A DNA stretch of 64,000 nucleotides from Lophius americanus (GCA_037951165.1 JBBDHG010000041.1:2391001-2455000), one strand, 5' to 3'. Shown: positions 1-12,440, numbered from the stretch's first letter. Program-made: numbers and translations. Notes: generated by a model not told the origin, from the sequence alone.

Positions 1-204
1 GGAAACTTTTGGTCCGGACTGAAACGTCTGAATGGCCACCACCATCTAGTTTGGTGCACGCCTTCATGTTTCACACGTAGTTACGAGACGCCGTTGGTAA
101 AAGTAGCACATTAACATTTAGTTACTAAAGAAGAATCTAACTGTCAAATTGAAACGTTGAACCTAAATGTATCGAAAACATCAGAAGAACTAAGATAAAC
201 GCCT

Positions 205-545
205 GATGAAGAAAACGTCTTCTTCCTACTTCTTCTACTTTCATCCCTTCTTCTTCTTCTTCTTCCTTAAGCTCGCTATGAACTAGAGGACAAAAGGCCC
301 GATTTAACTCCGCCCACATGTCGGTGGGGCGTGGCTCGATTCGAGGCTCGTCTCAACCGACTATTGGTCCAAATAATTCTCAATATTCTGATATTTACAA
401 CTCCTGAACGGCTGCTTCCGACGGAATACTCGCAAATACTCGGATGTTGCGTACTTTTACAGCGAACAGAAACCCTAAACGTACCTGAACCCCGAGCCAG
501 GTAGATTACTGAAGAAGAAGAAGAAGAAGAAGAAGAAGAAGAAGA
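205..545. repeat. TTC/GAA trinucleotide runs
   Basis: A plus-strand TTC-rich run lies at about 219-267 and a GAA run at about 510-545. They are simple sequence within what should be an intron of the CCN1-like gene. Apart from these and the repeat at 1180-1690, I see nothing recognisable in bases 1-2038. Confidence 0.7.
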
Positions 546-1179
546 GCGGCTTGTGGAGTGCCTTTATAACTTGTCACGCAAGATATATCACAATAGGACC
601 GACGAGGACGTCCATCGTCCTCCATCTTTGTTTTTCATCTGAAGTCACGTTGGGTCATGGGGTTTTCTGCGAGATCTCGTGTCTGTGGAATCGGCCACCG
701 TGAAATCCTTGCTGAATCGACCAGTGCGTGCCTTAGGAAGATTATAATACTAAAAATCGGTTGAAGCCGTTCTTATATCTGCGGCCTCCCAGGTTTTTAA
801 AAATCGGATAAGTTTTTGAAATCCTCTGGCGTTTGTCCGGCTTTACGGGAGGAAGATCAGCTCACGTCTTCTCCAGACAGTAAATCTTATCTTAGCTGAT
901 TTATTTGGGGAACCTGAACACTCCCTGCTTCTGTCAGATGTTCTTCCACGTGATCCTCTACTTCCTACCTCAGAACCTCATAAAATATCTTCGCCCAGCC
1001 AACGGATTCTGACAGGTCGTAAGGCCTCAAATTTCCATGTTGGCTTGCCAAACATCTGTCTGCCGGCGTCCATAAATCCCCGACCCTCACAGTGTCCAAG
1101 CAAAACAAGCACGAAACATGAAGATCAAAGGTGGGTGTACATCTGAAGCCAACTAGATTTACCTTTTCATCTCCGACAG

Positions 1180-1690
1180 CATGGCTAAATCCCTGAAAAG
1201 TCCCCAATCCCCTGCGTTGTACAAACAGTCCCCCCTGACTGAACTCTTCAAATTAAATGTGAAGTTAGGACCAAAGTATTTTTTTGCGCAAATAAGCGTG
1301 TAAAATATGACAAATATAAGATAGATCTCCTTGAGTCCATCCATATAATAATAATAATAATAATACATTTAAGTTATAATGCACCACATTGGAATAAATC
1401 GGATCAACCGATGTAAAAGTGGCCTGAAAACATTTTGGATTAAAAGTCCACATAATGTCAGAAATATTAAACCCAACATTTCCAAACTCAATCCAGTTCT
1501 TCCTCGCACTAAGGCTTATGGGGGTATAACGTTCAAAAATGATTCATGAAATAGTTTTTGAGTTATGTCCGGAAAACAGTTTTTCATTAAAAAAATAAAA
1601 AAAACTCCCCCTAGTGAGTAAAATATGAACTATTAGAGTAAAATGTGATATAAACAAGATGGTGCCGCTTCAATTCATGTGAACTAAACT
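1180..1690 (+). repeat. Dispersed 'CCCCCTAGTG' repeat, copy 1
   Basis: It starts with the family's end block (CCCCTGCGTTGTACAA, then GAACTCTTCAAATTAA) and contains CTCCCCCTAGTGAGTAAAAT followed by 'gaactattagagtaaaat'. The same word order recurs at many other places in the window, in both orientations. It has no coding capacity. Confidence 0.7.
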
Positions 1691-2038
1691 AAACTGGAAT
1701 ACAACGTTATTTGGTAAGTTTATAATGTTTTAACTGAGTTATATACGACTGGGATGCCAAACGATCTCTGCTAGCTTAGCTCGTTTGCTAGTTTACCCTG
1801 TTGCTAACGGCACTATAAGAGTGAAATAGTATTTTTTGATATATTATCGGTTGTTTTATGATGCTTGTTCTTGAATGAGCTTCAACGTAGTTGATGTGAG
1901 GAAAGCGTCCTTGTGTCCGTGTGTCTTTCAGCGCCAGGCACTATATTCCCCTTTTCGGGGCTTTTTCACGGTGACTTTTTCTCGTCAACGGTCGCAGCAA
2001 ACTAAAGAAAAAAACTCATAATTTTCTCTGTCTCTCAC

Positions 2039-5000
2039 CAGGCAGGTGTTTGTAGCCCTGTTCCGTCTCCCAACCGCGGGATTTGACCTCTGGAACTTCG
2101 TCAGCGAGCTCATTTTCATGCTGCTCTGGAGAAAGGTGGAGCTGATGTCTGGACATGCGGTGATGAGGTGGAGGCACCTGTCATCAGAGATAAGAGAGGG
2201 GTGTCATCTCACACATATATACATACACATACAAAGTCATATATCCTTTTTTAAGTTTAGGTTGAACGTGCAGCTTATTATGCCTCCACGTTTTACATAT
2301 CAGAGAACTTCTGTTGCGGAAAATCTGGTCAGAAATTCCCACAATCCTTTTGAATGTGGAGTTCCACGATGTGCAGAAGAAAGTAAGTTAAATTAAATCA
2401 TTGGTACTAAGTCCAAAACCTCAATATAAAGATAAATTGTATTTTATGAAAGGATATATATATATATATATTATAATCATAATATTAATACACTTTAGCC
2501 GCTCCTCTCCTGCGACTTCCACTTCAGCGTCTCTGTTCAGCACACTGAGCCCCCAGCATCACCCCCAAAGAAACATCAAAGGAATCAGAGGAGCTCTTGA
2601 AACAGAGCCCTGACCTCCACCCCCCGAAAGGAAATTCAAAGGTATTAAAAAGGAACAAAAGCTTCCTCTGGGTCAAACGTCTTTTTCCCGTTATCTCGCT
2701 CACAAAAACAAAAACCAACCAGACGCACAGGAGTGAGGCGACAAACCTGATTTTTAGCCGGGAGCTGCCACGTCCCCTTATGGCAGTCCACAGTGAAGCA
2801 GCACTGGCCGGGTATCCTGACCAGCCGCGGGTAGGGGCAGGACGCAGAGGCCGGCGGCAGCTTGTTGTCACAGAGAGGCGCGCAGCCGACCGCGCCATCG
2901 ATGCAGCTGCACTGGTGTTTACAGCCTGCACGGAAGCTCTCGCCATTCTGGTACATCCTGCCGTTGTACTCGCATGTGCGCCCCTCGGATTTTGCTGAAA
3001 GGCACAATTTGCTTCGCTGAAACATTTGATGATTCACGGCTTAAATGTAATGTATAACATTACTGCAACAGTTTGTAATGCACAGTAATTACAACCTTAA
3101 CTAGACCTACGCTGTCGGCAGCGAGGGTAAATCCCCCCAAAATAATTTCCAAACCCCCCGGATTGAACTCCTCAAATTAAGTTCCATGGCCACAGTATTT
3201 CTTTTATTGGATAAAAAGCTTGTAAAGTGATTAAAATATCAATTATCACACCATCTTATCACAGTAAAATATGATATATAGCCTACTTGACTGATATCCT
3301 CAATTCATACGCTCCAAATTCGTACATAATCAGAGCGATGCTTAAGAAAACCACGTCCCGAAAAACGTAGAGATAAAGCTCCCCCTAGTGTCGGAGATCC
3401 ATAGATTAAAGTAGCTCCGAGATTCATCGCTCTTCTGGGACATGCTTTGAACTCTACAGGTACCACTGGTAGCACTTATACTCTTTGGACTGCCATGTTA
3501 AACCGTCTTTACCACATGCTCTTATTATCCCAGACCAGTTTGGGTGTTTTTGTTCCCCTCTCCATACTTTCAGCTAACACACAAACACAATGACCATTTA
3601 ATGATACCGCACCTGCAAAAAAAAAAAAACACCCAGGTGGAATTCTATGGCAATAAAGACAGGATTTGTGAGACTACCGTGTGTCCAAAGGACCGGAGAA
3701 CCGGCTATTCATAGTTAGTGGGGCAGCATTGGCATGGTGCGGAGGTACAGCCTATTTTTATCTGCGGGACCCTCTGTCACTGCCATACGACAACTAGAAA
3801 GCATTCGAATGTCCCGTCCCGTTCCGGGAGGTGCAAGGTTATACTTTGTTGTGATAGACTTGGCTTTACGCAACAGCCGATTCGTGGCGAGACAGTCACT
3901 ATCATTTCATGACAAGAGTTTGTGTTTCATGGAAAGTAGGCAACTCTTATTAGATTAGCTCAACCGTTTAGAAAACCGTATGACGCCTATTAGAGGGTTT
4001 TTTTTTTGTTATATAAAAGTTATACAATTCTGTTTGGTAGGTCGTCACATGCTTTGATATGCCGGCAAAAAAAATAAAAATCCTACTTTTGAAATGAAAC
4101 TGTTTCAAAGCCATGATTAATGCCTCCTGCTCAGTGGCCCCTTTGACATTTGGTGTCCCCCATGGCTCCACCCTCGGCCCCCTTGTTCTTCAGCATGTAC
4201 TCGCTTCCATTGGGTCGTATTATGAACACGTTTCGTCCAGTGGCGGACATTTTTCAAAAAGGAATAATAACTCCTAACCTAACAATTGTGCCGGACGTTT
4301 AAAGGGTTAATATTAAACCCTCCTTCGGGTTGATATAAACGGTGGAGCAGTACGACTAGCTGCAGAAAAGAAAAACTGCTCTCTCACCTCGACAGACGCC
4401 CCAGGGCACGCTCACGTCATTGCCGTAATTACACTCCAGCCCTTTGTGGTGGTCGCAAGGCATCATGGGGCTGCAGTCCTGGTTGAGCTGCATGGCGCAC
4501 ACCTTGCAGCAGCCGCATCCATCTGGCACATTGCTAACACCCGGCGGGCAGATTGGAAGCTCGCGGGGGCACTGGCATACTCCCGGGCAGCTAGCAGTCA
4601 CCTGGAGGGATCGGTGAAAAGGGGGATCAGTTTATCAGTCTGGAACAAAAGCACCCAGAGAACGCAAACGTCGGCCAAGGACGAGCTTTAGGAGAACGTC
4701 CAACGCCTTCCACTTCAGCATCTCTGTTCAGCCCAATCAGTCCCCAGCTCCACCCCCCCACAAAGAATATATAAATGGAATCAAAGGAAGAAAAAGGCAG
4801 CAATAGCCACATTCCGACGTCACTACTCTAAACGGCTTATTATTTTATTGTACTTTACTGTATTTTATTTGACTTCACTTTACTGGACTTTATTTTATTT
4901 GACTTCATTATATTTTATCTTACTTTATTTTATTTGACTTCACTGTATTTTAGTTTATTCTATCTTACTTTATTTTATTTATTTCACTTTTTTTACTTCA

Positions 5001-5754
5001 CTATATCTTATCTTATTTTATTCTATTGATTTATTCTATATATATATATTTTTTAATTGCATTTTATTGTAAGTGCGCCATCAACATCTAGTCATCTCTG
5101 ACATATGCCAAAATCTACCTGTGGGTAGTATTTCATGCAAATCCATCATGTAGTTTTTCTGTAATCTGTGTCACAAACAAACAAACAAACAAACAACAAA
5201 CGCAGACTAACAGCCTCCAATGATCTGAATCCGTACAGGAGCTTCAGATTTTCCCTGAACATCAAAGGGTGAGTAACAGCTCAGGTATATTCATTTTTAT
5301 TTGTCTATATCTCTGATGACGTCATGTCAATGCCAAGAGCCTCGTTTTCATTCCCAGTCTTGTGTTGGTTCCGATTTGAGTCACGGCAGCACAAACCTGC
5401 TCCCCCCGAAGAATCCCGTAACCGTGAGGACGCGAGCGGACAAGCTACTCACGCTTAATGTAAAAAAAATCCTCCAATGAATTCACATAAAGGTATTTAA
5501 AGTAATTACAGACATGATTGACAGCTGAGCCCAGGAGTACGTTCACGTTTTGTTTACATGTTTGAGAATGTTCGTCTTTGATTCGATGACTCATTTTGAT
5601 TTAGAAAAGACCACAATCACACGTCCAACCCACGTTTATAACGACACAAACGAACCTCGTGGATCTCCTATGATTGTTCAGAGCTGAGTGAGAGGCGCCT
5701 CACCTGTGTGATGACCGCTGTTGTCAGTACAGTCAGGTAGATCAGAGATGCCAT
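2039..5754 (-). CDS. CCN1/CYR61-like matricellular protein gene, 5' part (exons 1-4)
   Basis: CCN proteins are secreted, cysteine-rich matrix signalling proteins that bind integrins and heparan sulfate. Four minus-strand exons are seen: 5704-5754, 4388-4601, 2747-2994 and 2039-2177, all with GT-AG borders and compatible phases. Exon 1 encodes the start Met and a signal peptide (MASLIYLTV...). Exon 2 is an IGFBP domain with the hallmark GCGCCKVC and the CCN1-like stretch CDHHKGLECNYG. Exon 3 is a VWC domain (CEYNGRMYQNGESF, then CKHQCSCIDGAVGC). Exon 4 is a cysteine-free linker ending YKHLP, matching the hinge before TSP1 in CCN1. The TSP1 and C-terminal knot exons were not found in bases 1-2038, so they probably lie left of the window. 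The IGFBP and VWC wording is nearest CCN1 among CCN members. I infer a teleost CCN1 paralogue and cannot say which one. Confidence 0.85.
3090..3415 (+). repeat. Dispersed 'CCCCCTAGTG' repeat, degraded copy
   Basis: It holds GATTGAACTCCTCAAATTAA, the 'agtaaaatatgatata' segment and a final GCTCCCCCTAGTGTC in family order, with mutations and gaps. It lies in intron 2 of the CCN1-like gene. Confidence 0.6.
3890..4310 (+). mobile_element. piggyBac-like short element with reverse-transcriptase fragment, decayed copy
   Basis: The right end GGACGTTTAAAGGG followed by TTAA (4307-4310) matches the ends of related copies. Internally, bases about 4125-4215 resemble a reverse-transcriptase segment (GVPHGSTLGPL-like, then LPLGRI-like) with frame damage. 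The left terminus is not clear. It lies in intron 2 of the CCN1-like gene. Confidence 0.5.
4838..5060. repeat. AT-rich degenerate tandem repeat
   Basis: Variants of TTTATTTTATTTGACTTCA are repeated about ten times in intron 1 of the CCN1-like gene. This is low-complexity sequence with no other signal. Confidence 0.65.
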
Positions 5755-5879
5755 GATTGAAAAAACAAGATGGTGAATCATCTAAATATCTTAAAATAAC
5801 AATCCACTTATGGAGTCTTAGTAGTCTAAAGTTGCTTCACACTGAGTTTCGGTTTCTTTGCAGACAGCAGTCCTTGTTT

Positions 5880-6060
5880 TCTTCTAGGTTGAGTGTCTCG
5901 ACTCCGATATATATATATATATATATATAACTGGCCTGTGAGTCACAGACAGAGCCCGCCCCCTTTTAAATCTTAACCAATGAGGATGCAGATGACACAC
6001 ATTTACAGAAAGGAGTGTAGCTTCCAGCTCGCTGATTGGTCGACCTGTTTTGGAATGAAT
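5880..6060 (-). promoter_or_regulatory. Promoter of the CCN1-like gene
   Basis: Read on the minus strand towards the start codon at 5754, the order is: GGAATG (6052-6057, a TEAD-type motif in plus-strand reading), an inverted CCAAT near 6033, CCAAT near 5977, a GC box (5954-5963), an AP-1 site TGAGTCA (5939-5945), then a TATATA run (about 5908-5929). This spacing puts transcription start near 5880 and leaves a 5' UTR of about 125 bases. CCN1 genes are known immediate-early and YAP/TEAD targets, so AP-1 and TEAD-like motifs fit. Single short motifs are weak evidence; the TATA, GC and CCAAT order is the stronger part. Confidence 0.5.
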
Positions 6061-7085
6061 GCAGTCATTCATAAAAATCGCCCTGTATCTATTTCACGGG
6101 TTAAAAAATTAAGAATTTTTTTTTTTTTTTTTTTTTTTGTACAGTAACTTTCAAGGCACATTCCTGCTTTTGTAGCCGGCGCTCTTCCAACACTAAGTCA
6201 ACATATTCAAAAAGGGGCCAGGCGCAGAAAGAAGAAGAGGGGGGGATGGGGGGAATGGGGTGGGCTGGGGAGGAATTCCCGGTTTTTCCAGTCAATGCAT
6301 GTGCCAGGACCGAAAGTGGCGTCTATTAAGCAAATATTAAGATAATAGCAGCTTTCAGAGAGGGATCAAATGTTTCCTGCACGGTTTCTAAAGGTGCCCT
6401 TTGATTGTTTATTCTCTCGGAATGCTTCATCTTGAATTCTGATGTGCTGGCTGTCTCTCGCTGTTACTTCTAACCACATGGTGCTGACATGGGAACGATG
6501 AGGATATGATCAGTCGGAAAGAATGGTCCGAGTTCAGGTCGAAAGCAGGATTATTGTTTTTAAGGGCAGCGCATATGAGGGTTGTCCTCCTCCTCCTCCT
6601 CCCATGTCTTTCTTTTCAACCACAGGTTCTGAGCCGCACCTACACCAACACAGAACCCTTGTTTGATGGGAGAAACGTGATAGGCAGAGGCCTGAATGTT
6701 ACGGCCCTGCCATTAACGTCAAAAGAGGGCCTGTGTGGGCAAAGTTCTGTTTGAGAACCAACAAGGACCTGAGTGTACATGGTGCTGGGAAACGTGCTAT
6801 AATTCAGGATGTAGTGATGAATAATGCATATTTAGCTGGAGGCTTTAATAGAGGCACCGGTTGTGTTTTTAAACCTGCTCATCACTGACAGATTTTATGT
6901 TACTTCCATCGTCATTAGGTAACATCAGTGGTGGTTGTCGGGTTTCCTGCCTGGATTTTATATTTAATTTAAGTCAATATTACTTTTCACTATAATTATC
7001 TCATTATATCACAACCTTACATTTACTACTATTTGCAATATTACCTTACTCTGTTTTATGTGGAATATTACTCCCATTACTCAAC
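6061..7085. other. Intergenic, little recognised
   Basis: It contains a T-run (6116-6138), a purine-rich stretch (6225-6285) and an open plus-strand stretch (6506-6751) with no family signature. I see no gene I can support here. Confidence 0.5.
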
Positions 7086-7088
7086 AGA

Positions 7089-7141
<53 letters not shown>
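7089..7141. repeat. (TTA)n microsatellite
   Basis: A near-perfect ATT/TTA trinucleotide run, possibly the tail of an old LINE insertion because L2-type copies elsewhere in this window end in (ATT)n. Confidence 0.8.
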
Positions 7142-7420
7142 GTGTAATAAGAGTAAAGTCATTATTATCCTGTTACTTGTAGGCACCGGTTTTATATTTA
7201 TCATGTGCAATATTACCTCTACTACTTTACTTCACACTATTATTATCATGCAATCGTACGTTCACTATCATCCACCATCTACCACTAACTTATACACTTT
7301 ATTTTTACATTTTTACATTTCCACTTATATTTATATTCTGTTTTCTTTTACTCACTTATTGTGTTTTTGTTACCGTGATTTTGAGCCACCCCTGGCACAA
7401 GAAGTTCCTACGGGATCAAT

Positions 7421-8965
7421 AAGGTTCTATCTTATCTTAATTTATCTTTCCTTACCTTACCTCATCTCATCTCATCTCATCATATCTCATCTCAATCTTT
7501 ATCTTATTTTATCATATATTGTCTTATCTCATCTTATCTTATCGCAACTTATCTCATCTCATCTCAATCTTTATCTTATCTCATCTCAATCTTTATCTTA
7601 TTTTATCATATATTGTCTTATCTCATCTTATCTTATCGCAACTCATCTCATCTCATCTCATCATATCTCATCTCAATCTTTATCTTATTTTATCATATAT
7701 TGTCTTATCTCATCTTATCTTATCGCAACTTATCTCATCTCAATCTTTATCTTATCTCATCTCAATCTTTAACCCATCTCATCTCATCTCATCATATCTC
7801 ATCTCATCATATCTCATCTCAATCTTTATCATATCTCATCTCAATCTTTATCTTATCTCATCTCAATCTTTATCTTATTTTATCTCATCTCAATCTTTAT
7901 CTTATTTCATCTCAATCTTTATCCCATCTCATCTCAATCTTTATCTTATCTCATCTTATCTCATCTCATCTCATTCTTTATCTTATCTCATCTCAATCTT
8001 TAACCCATCTCATCTCATCTCAATCTTTATCTCATCGCATCTCAATCTTTAACCCATCTCATCTCATCTCATCTCAATCTTTATCTTATTTTATCTCATC
8101 TCAATCTTTATCTTATTTCATCTCAATCTTTATCCCATCTCATCTCAATCTTTATCTTATCTCATCTTATCTCATCTCATCTCATTCTTTATCTTATCTC
8201 ATCTCAATCTTTAACCCATCTCATCTCATCTCAATCTTTATCTTATCTCATCTCAATCTTTAACCCATCTCATCTCATCTCAATCTTTATCTCATCGCAT
8301 CTCAATCTATATCTGATCTAATATCATCTCAATCTTTATCTTATCTCATCTCAATCTTTAACCCATCTCATCTCATGTCAATCTTTATCTTATCTCATCT
8401 CAATCTTTAACCCATCTCATCTCATCTCAATCTTTATCTTATCTCATCTCAATCTTTAACCCATCTCATCTCATCTCATCTCAATCTTTATCTCATCGCA
8501 TCTCAATCTATATCTGATCTAATATCATCTCAATCTTTATCTTATCTCATCTCAATCATTAACCCATCTCATCTCATTCTTTATCTTATCTCATCTCAAT
8601 CTTTAACCCATCTCATCTCATCTCAATCTTTATCTTATCTCATCTCAATCTTTAACCCATCTCATCTCATCTCAATCTTTATCTTATCTCATCTCAATCA
8701 TTAACCCATCTCATCTCATTCTTTATCTTATCTCATCTCAATCTTTAACCCATCTCATCTCATCTCAATCTTTATCTTATCTCATCTCAATCTTTAACCC
8801 ATCTCATCTCAATCTTTATCTCATCTCATCTCAATCTTTAACCCATCTCATCTCATCTAATTCTTAATCTCATCTCATCTCATCTCATCTCATCTCAATC
8901 TTTATCTCATCTAATATTGTCTTGTCTTATATTGTCTCATTGTATCTTATCTTCTTATTTCATCT
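7421..8965. repeat. 1.5 kb TCTCA-based minisatellite
   Basis: The array is built from TCTCA/TCTTA pentamers organised into longer units such as ATCTCATCTCAATCTTTAACCC and CAATCTTTATCTTATCTCAT. Units of about 27-50 bases recur, with larger duplicated blocks (compare 7920-8010 with 8125-8220). The plus strand has few stop codons, so long false reading frames run through it in more than one frame; none is a gene. Confidence 0.9.
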
Positions 8966-9486
8966 CATCTCAATCGTAACTTAATTGTTTATCAAACAAT
9001 TGGCTTTGCTTCTTATTCCACTTTTAACCCACTCATTATTATCGTATTTTTTTTTTGCATAAAGTTTTCTTTGGGTTCTCTATTTGGATTCCTTCAGCTT
9101 TTGTTGTGCAGTGAATACACTTTTCATTTCTGCGCTGTACAAACTGTCTGTGTGACAACCGAAACATGGCCGTTTGACATTAAACGGGATCACATGTCCT
9201 TCATGACGGGAAACTATTGACTCATTAACATTGTGTCGCAAAACACATTAAGGAAGGTCATTTTCCACGGAAGGCTTTATAGTTTTACGGCGCAACGATC
9301 TGCCAACTCTCATAAATGTCCTGATGCAGCTGAGACACGGATGAAACGGAGCGGCGGGCACAACAGGAACTCCCAGCCGCTTATCATTCTTCTTCTTCCT
9401 CCGGTAAATAAATCTTCCCCAGCCCGTGAGAAGTCCGCAGATTTTACGGTTTACCAGTTCGTCATTAAAGTAGTCATTAAAGTTAA

Positions 9487-9700
9487 CCCTTTGATGACTA
9501 AAGTTAGGTTGATCACATTTTGAGTCACTACTTCTTAACTGAAAAATGTGACTTATCCGTTTTATAACGTTACACAGTCTCAACACGTATATGCAAAACA
9601 GTAAGGGGCCAAGGATGGAGCCCTGGGGGACACCGAAGGTCAAAGAGGCCACTGAGGAGGAGTCATTAACTATGGCTATTGAGAAGTTTTTTTTCTTCAA
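9487..9700 (-). mobile_element. piggyBac-like short element with RT fragment, minus copy
   Basis: It starts at TTAA (9483-9486) followed by CCCTTTGATGAC. On the minus strand it reads GVPQGSILGPLLF, a reverse-transcriptase core motif. The other end runs directly into an L2-like LINE tail at about 9715, so this copy has been broken. Confidence 0.6.
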
Positions 9701-9714
9701 AAAAACAGTTTCAA

Positions 9715-10150
9715 ACAGTTTTTGATTATAAGATCTCTCTCCTCACTCACCAGTGTATCCATGGTAACGCACCCCCCTACCTAAAAGAACTACTCACCCC
9801 ACTGACCTCAACACGATCCCTCCGTTCTACCCACTCATACCACCTCTTCCTTCCCCGGACTAAGTTCAGCACCATGGGTGATCGGGCTTTCTGTTCTGCT
9901 GCCCCTCGTCTGTGGAATGCCCTCCCTGACCATCTGAGGGCTCCACAGACGACTGACACATTTAAAAAATGACTTAAAACTTTCCTTTTTAGCAGAACTT
10001 ATAACTTTAAGTAACATTGCTGCTTTTTGGTCATGTTTTTATATCGTTATTATTTTATTTTTTATTGATGCTTTTATCTGCTTTTACTTCGTAGCACTTT
10101 GAGATTTGATCCAAATGTAAAGTGCGTTATAAATTAAATGTATTATTATA
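9715..10150 (+). mobile_element. L2-like LINE, 5'-truncated copy
   Basis: It encodes the C-terminal end of an L2-type polyprotein (DYKISLLTHQCIHGNAPPYL, then PRLWNALPDHLRAPQTTDTF). The 3' UTR follows (CACTTTGAGATTTGATCC, AAAGTGCGTTATAAATTAAA) with an ATT tail. Near-identical pieces occur at 32137, 47205 and 48640 (inverted). It is non-autonomous and 5'-truncated, as usual for LINE insertions. Confidence 0.85.
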
Positions 10151-10794
10151 AGTTTACATACAATTGTTTTGTTTCCTCAAAAAACACGCTTAAGCGAAAG
10201 GTTGCGCTAATATAAGGAAAATTGACCATTTTCCATGAAAACACAAAATTTCATTTCAAAATCAATTTTCATTTTTTTCTTACTGTTTCAGAACATGCTT
10301 GTCCAAACAATCGGTCATTTTATAGCAAATGTAGAGTGTCTAAGAGAAATGGTCAGGGCTCTCGAGGGTTAACCTGACTGAATAAACATGTTAACCGAGA
10401 GATGCTTGATATTATTCCTCTTTAGAGACTAATTCCACATGTTTAAAACTCTTTATTAATGAGATTTGCATGAGATAATCATGTCATGTCTGGACACTCG
10501 GGCTTAAGGTACCGCTCACAGACACAGACAGATTTCAACTGAACTGGTCTCTTAAAACCCACAGAAAAACACAATTGTTATTCATCGTTATGGATCTTTT
10601 AACGGATTAAAGAAACGAGATACTGCTTAAGCTAGTAGGTGGATTCTCTTTCCCTCTTTGGACCGAGCCGGGTCGGCTGTTATCTTCTTCATGTCTAACA
10701 GAAAATGAGGGCAGTAATAAACATTTCATATCAGTGCCATCAAGAGGGTGTAAAAACATTTGATCTTTGAATCACACTTCACCTTTCCGACTCC

Positions 10795-11880
10795 AGAACT
10801 AGGACTATGCTGTCGTCCCCGACAGCAAGGTTAAACAGTGTATGCCCGAGAAGTCCACAATCCCCTGCGTTGTACAAGCAATCCTCCGGATTGAACTTCT
10901 GAAATTAATTGTGAACAGGGAATAAAATATAAACCTTTTAGATCTCCTTCCAGACGATTCATACTTTCCAAAGGAACTTTCTTTTCTCATACAAAACTCT
11001 GCATGATGAGTAAAATATTAACTCCACAAGTCGATCCTTACGCGCCAAATTCGGAGTAAATCGGACCAATGGTAAAGAAATTATGAGCCGAAAATCTTTG
11101 GAGCTCTAGCTCCCCCTAGTGTCTCAAACATCCAGTTCATTCTTGCACCAGGGTCTATGTTGGTATAACATATCTTGAAAACAGTGTTTTCCATACGAAA
11201 CCTCCCACTAGTGAGTAAAATATATATTATTAGAGTAAAGTAAAATACATATACAAGATAGATCTCCACGAATCCATTCATCTACACCAAACCTGGAATA
11301 AATCCAACCAACGTTAAGTAAGTAATGTCTGAAAAACTGTGTTTTTTCATAAAAAGCTCCTTTTAGCGAGTAAAATATCAACTAATAGAATAAAACAAGG
11401 TGCGTGTGGGAAAGATCATCTCGACTCGATTCATAAACACCAAATTTGGAGTAAATGGGACCAACGGTTGAGAGATTATGGCATGAAAACCATTAGAGAT
11501 AAAGCCCCAAATCACTCCAGTTCTTCCTCACACCAAAGTCTATGTGGGTATAAATTTTGAAAAGGATCCATGAAAATTTTTTTGATTTACGGCCAGAAAA
11601 CAGTGTTTCTCCTAAATAAAAAGCTCCCCCTAGTGAGCAAAATACGAACAAATGGAGTAAAAAAACGACGTGTACGAGAAAGATCTCATCGACTCGATTC
11701 ATTTGCACCTAATTGTGAGTAAACTGGACCAACGGTTAAGAAATTAGAGCACGGAAACTTTTAGAGATAAAGCTCCCTCTAGTGTGGCAAATGTACGGCC
11801 GAACCTTTCGCAAAGTCACTCCAGTTCTTCCTCACACGTAAGTCTATTCCCTATTCGAGTTTTCGCGTTAATACGAAAGA
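10795..11880 (+). repeat. Array of 'CCCCCTAGTG' repeat units
   Basis: About three consecutive units occur, each with CTCCCYYTAGTG boxes alternating with 'agtaaaatat' and 'gagataaagctcc' segments and the phrase GACTCGATTCAT. The array ends near 11880 in a CG-rich block that also ends other copies. No coding potential. Confidence 0.75.
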
Positions 11881-12094
11881 TGTGCGTCGTCGGACGCGAT
11901 GATGATTCCCAAAAACTTTTCGAGGCTATAATCAGATTAAAAGTGTAAAACTGGGGCAATGAAAACCCATAATTTCCACATAGTTGAATGTATTTTTTTG
12001 GGGGGGGGGGGTGTCATGTGACTGCTTCCTCCACGGATGCCGAACGAGACAAGAATCCGCAAGAGATGTCAAACTAATCTTGCGTCATCGCCGC

Positions 12095-12440
12095 CGCAGA
12101 TACTTTGTTATAACACCGTGACTCAAAAAATATTTCATGGATCATTCCCACATAGAAGTCCGTGCAAGGAAGAACTGGAGTGATTTAGAGAAAGGATAGT
12201 TGTATATTTCCGACACTAGGGGGAGCTTTATCTCCCAAAACAATTTGGGTCTGATGTGGTCGAGATTTAGTGCAGAAGAATCGAACCAAGGAGATCCAAT
12301 TTAAACACGTGTTTTGGTCAAAAAGTTCATATTTTACTCACCAGGGGGAGCTTTTTTTAAAATGTATTTGTCGTTTTTCACAAAAAACACTGTTTTCTCG
12401 AACATAACTTCCTAACCGTCAGTCCGATTTACACCAAAAT
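12095..12440 (-). repeat. 'CCCCCTAGTG' repeat, inverted copy
   Basis: The family sequence is in reverse orientation (CACTAGGGGGAGCTTTATCTC, later ACCAGGGGGAGCTTTT). Together with 10795-11880 it forms an inverted pair separated by about 0.2 kb that includes a G-run at 12000-12010. Confidence 0.75.

Noticed and set aside
965..1207. 80-codon minus-strand frame as the missing CCN TSP1 exon
   Set aside because: It lacks the WS.CS..CG pattern and the cysteine spacing of TSP1, and has no clear splice borders.
6506..6751. 82-codon plus-strand frame starting with a hydrophobic stretch
   Set aside because: No recognisable family, no splice partners and no promoter; likely chance.
7140..8263. Apparent 177-216 codon proteins rich in Ser, His, Leu and Ile
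   Set aside because: They follow the TCTCA minisatellite in overlapping frames; no domain and no codon-usage signal.
7421..8965. CRISPR-like spaced repeats
   Set aside because: Units are contiguous and degenerate with no unique spacers, and the window is vertebrate.
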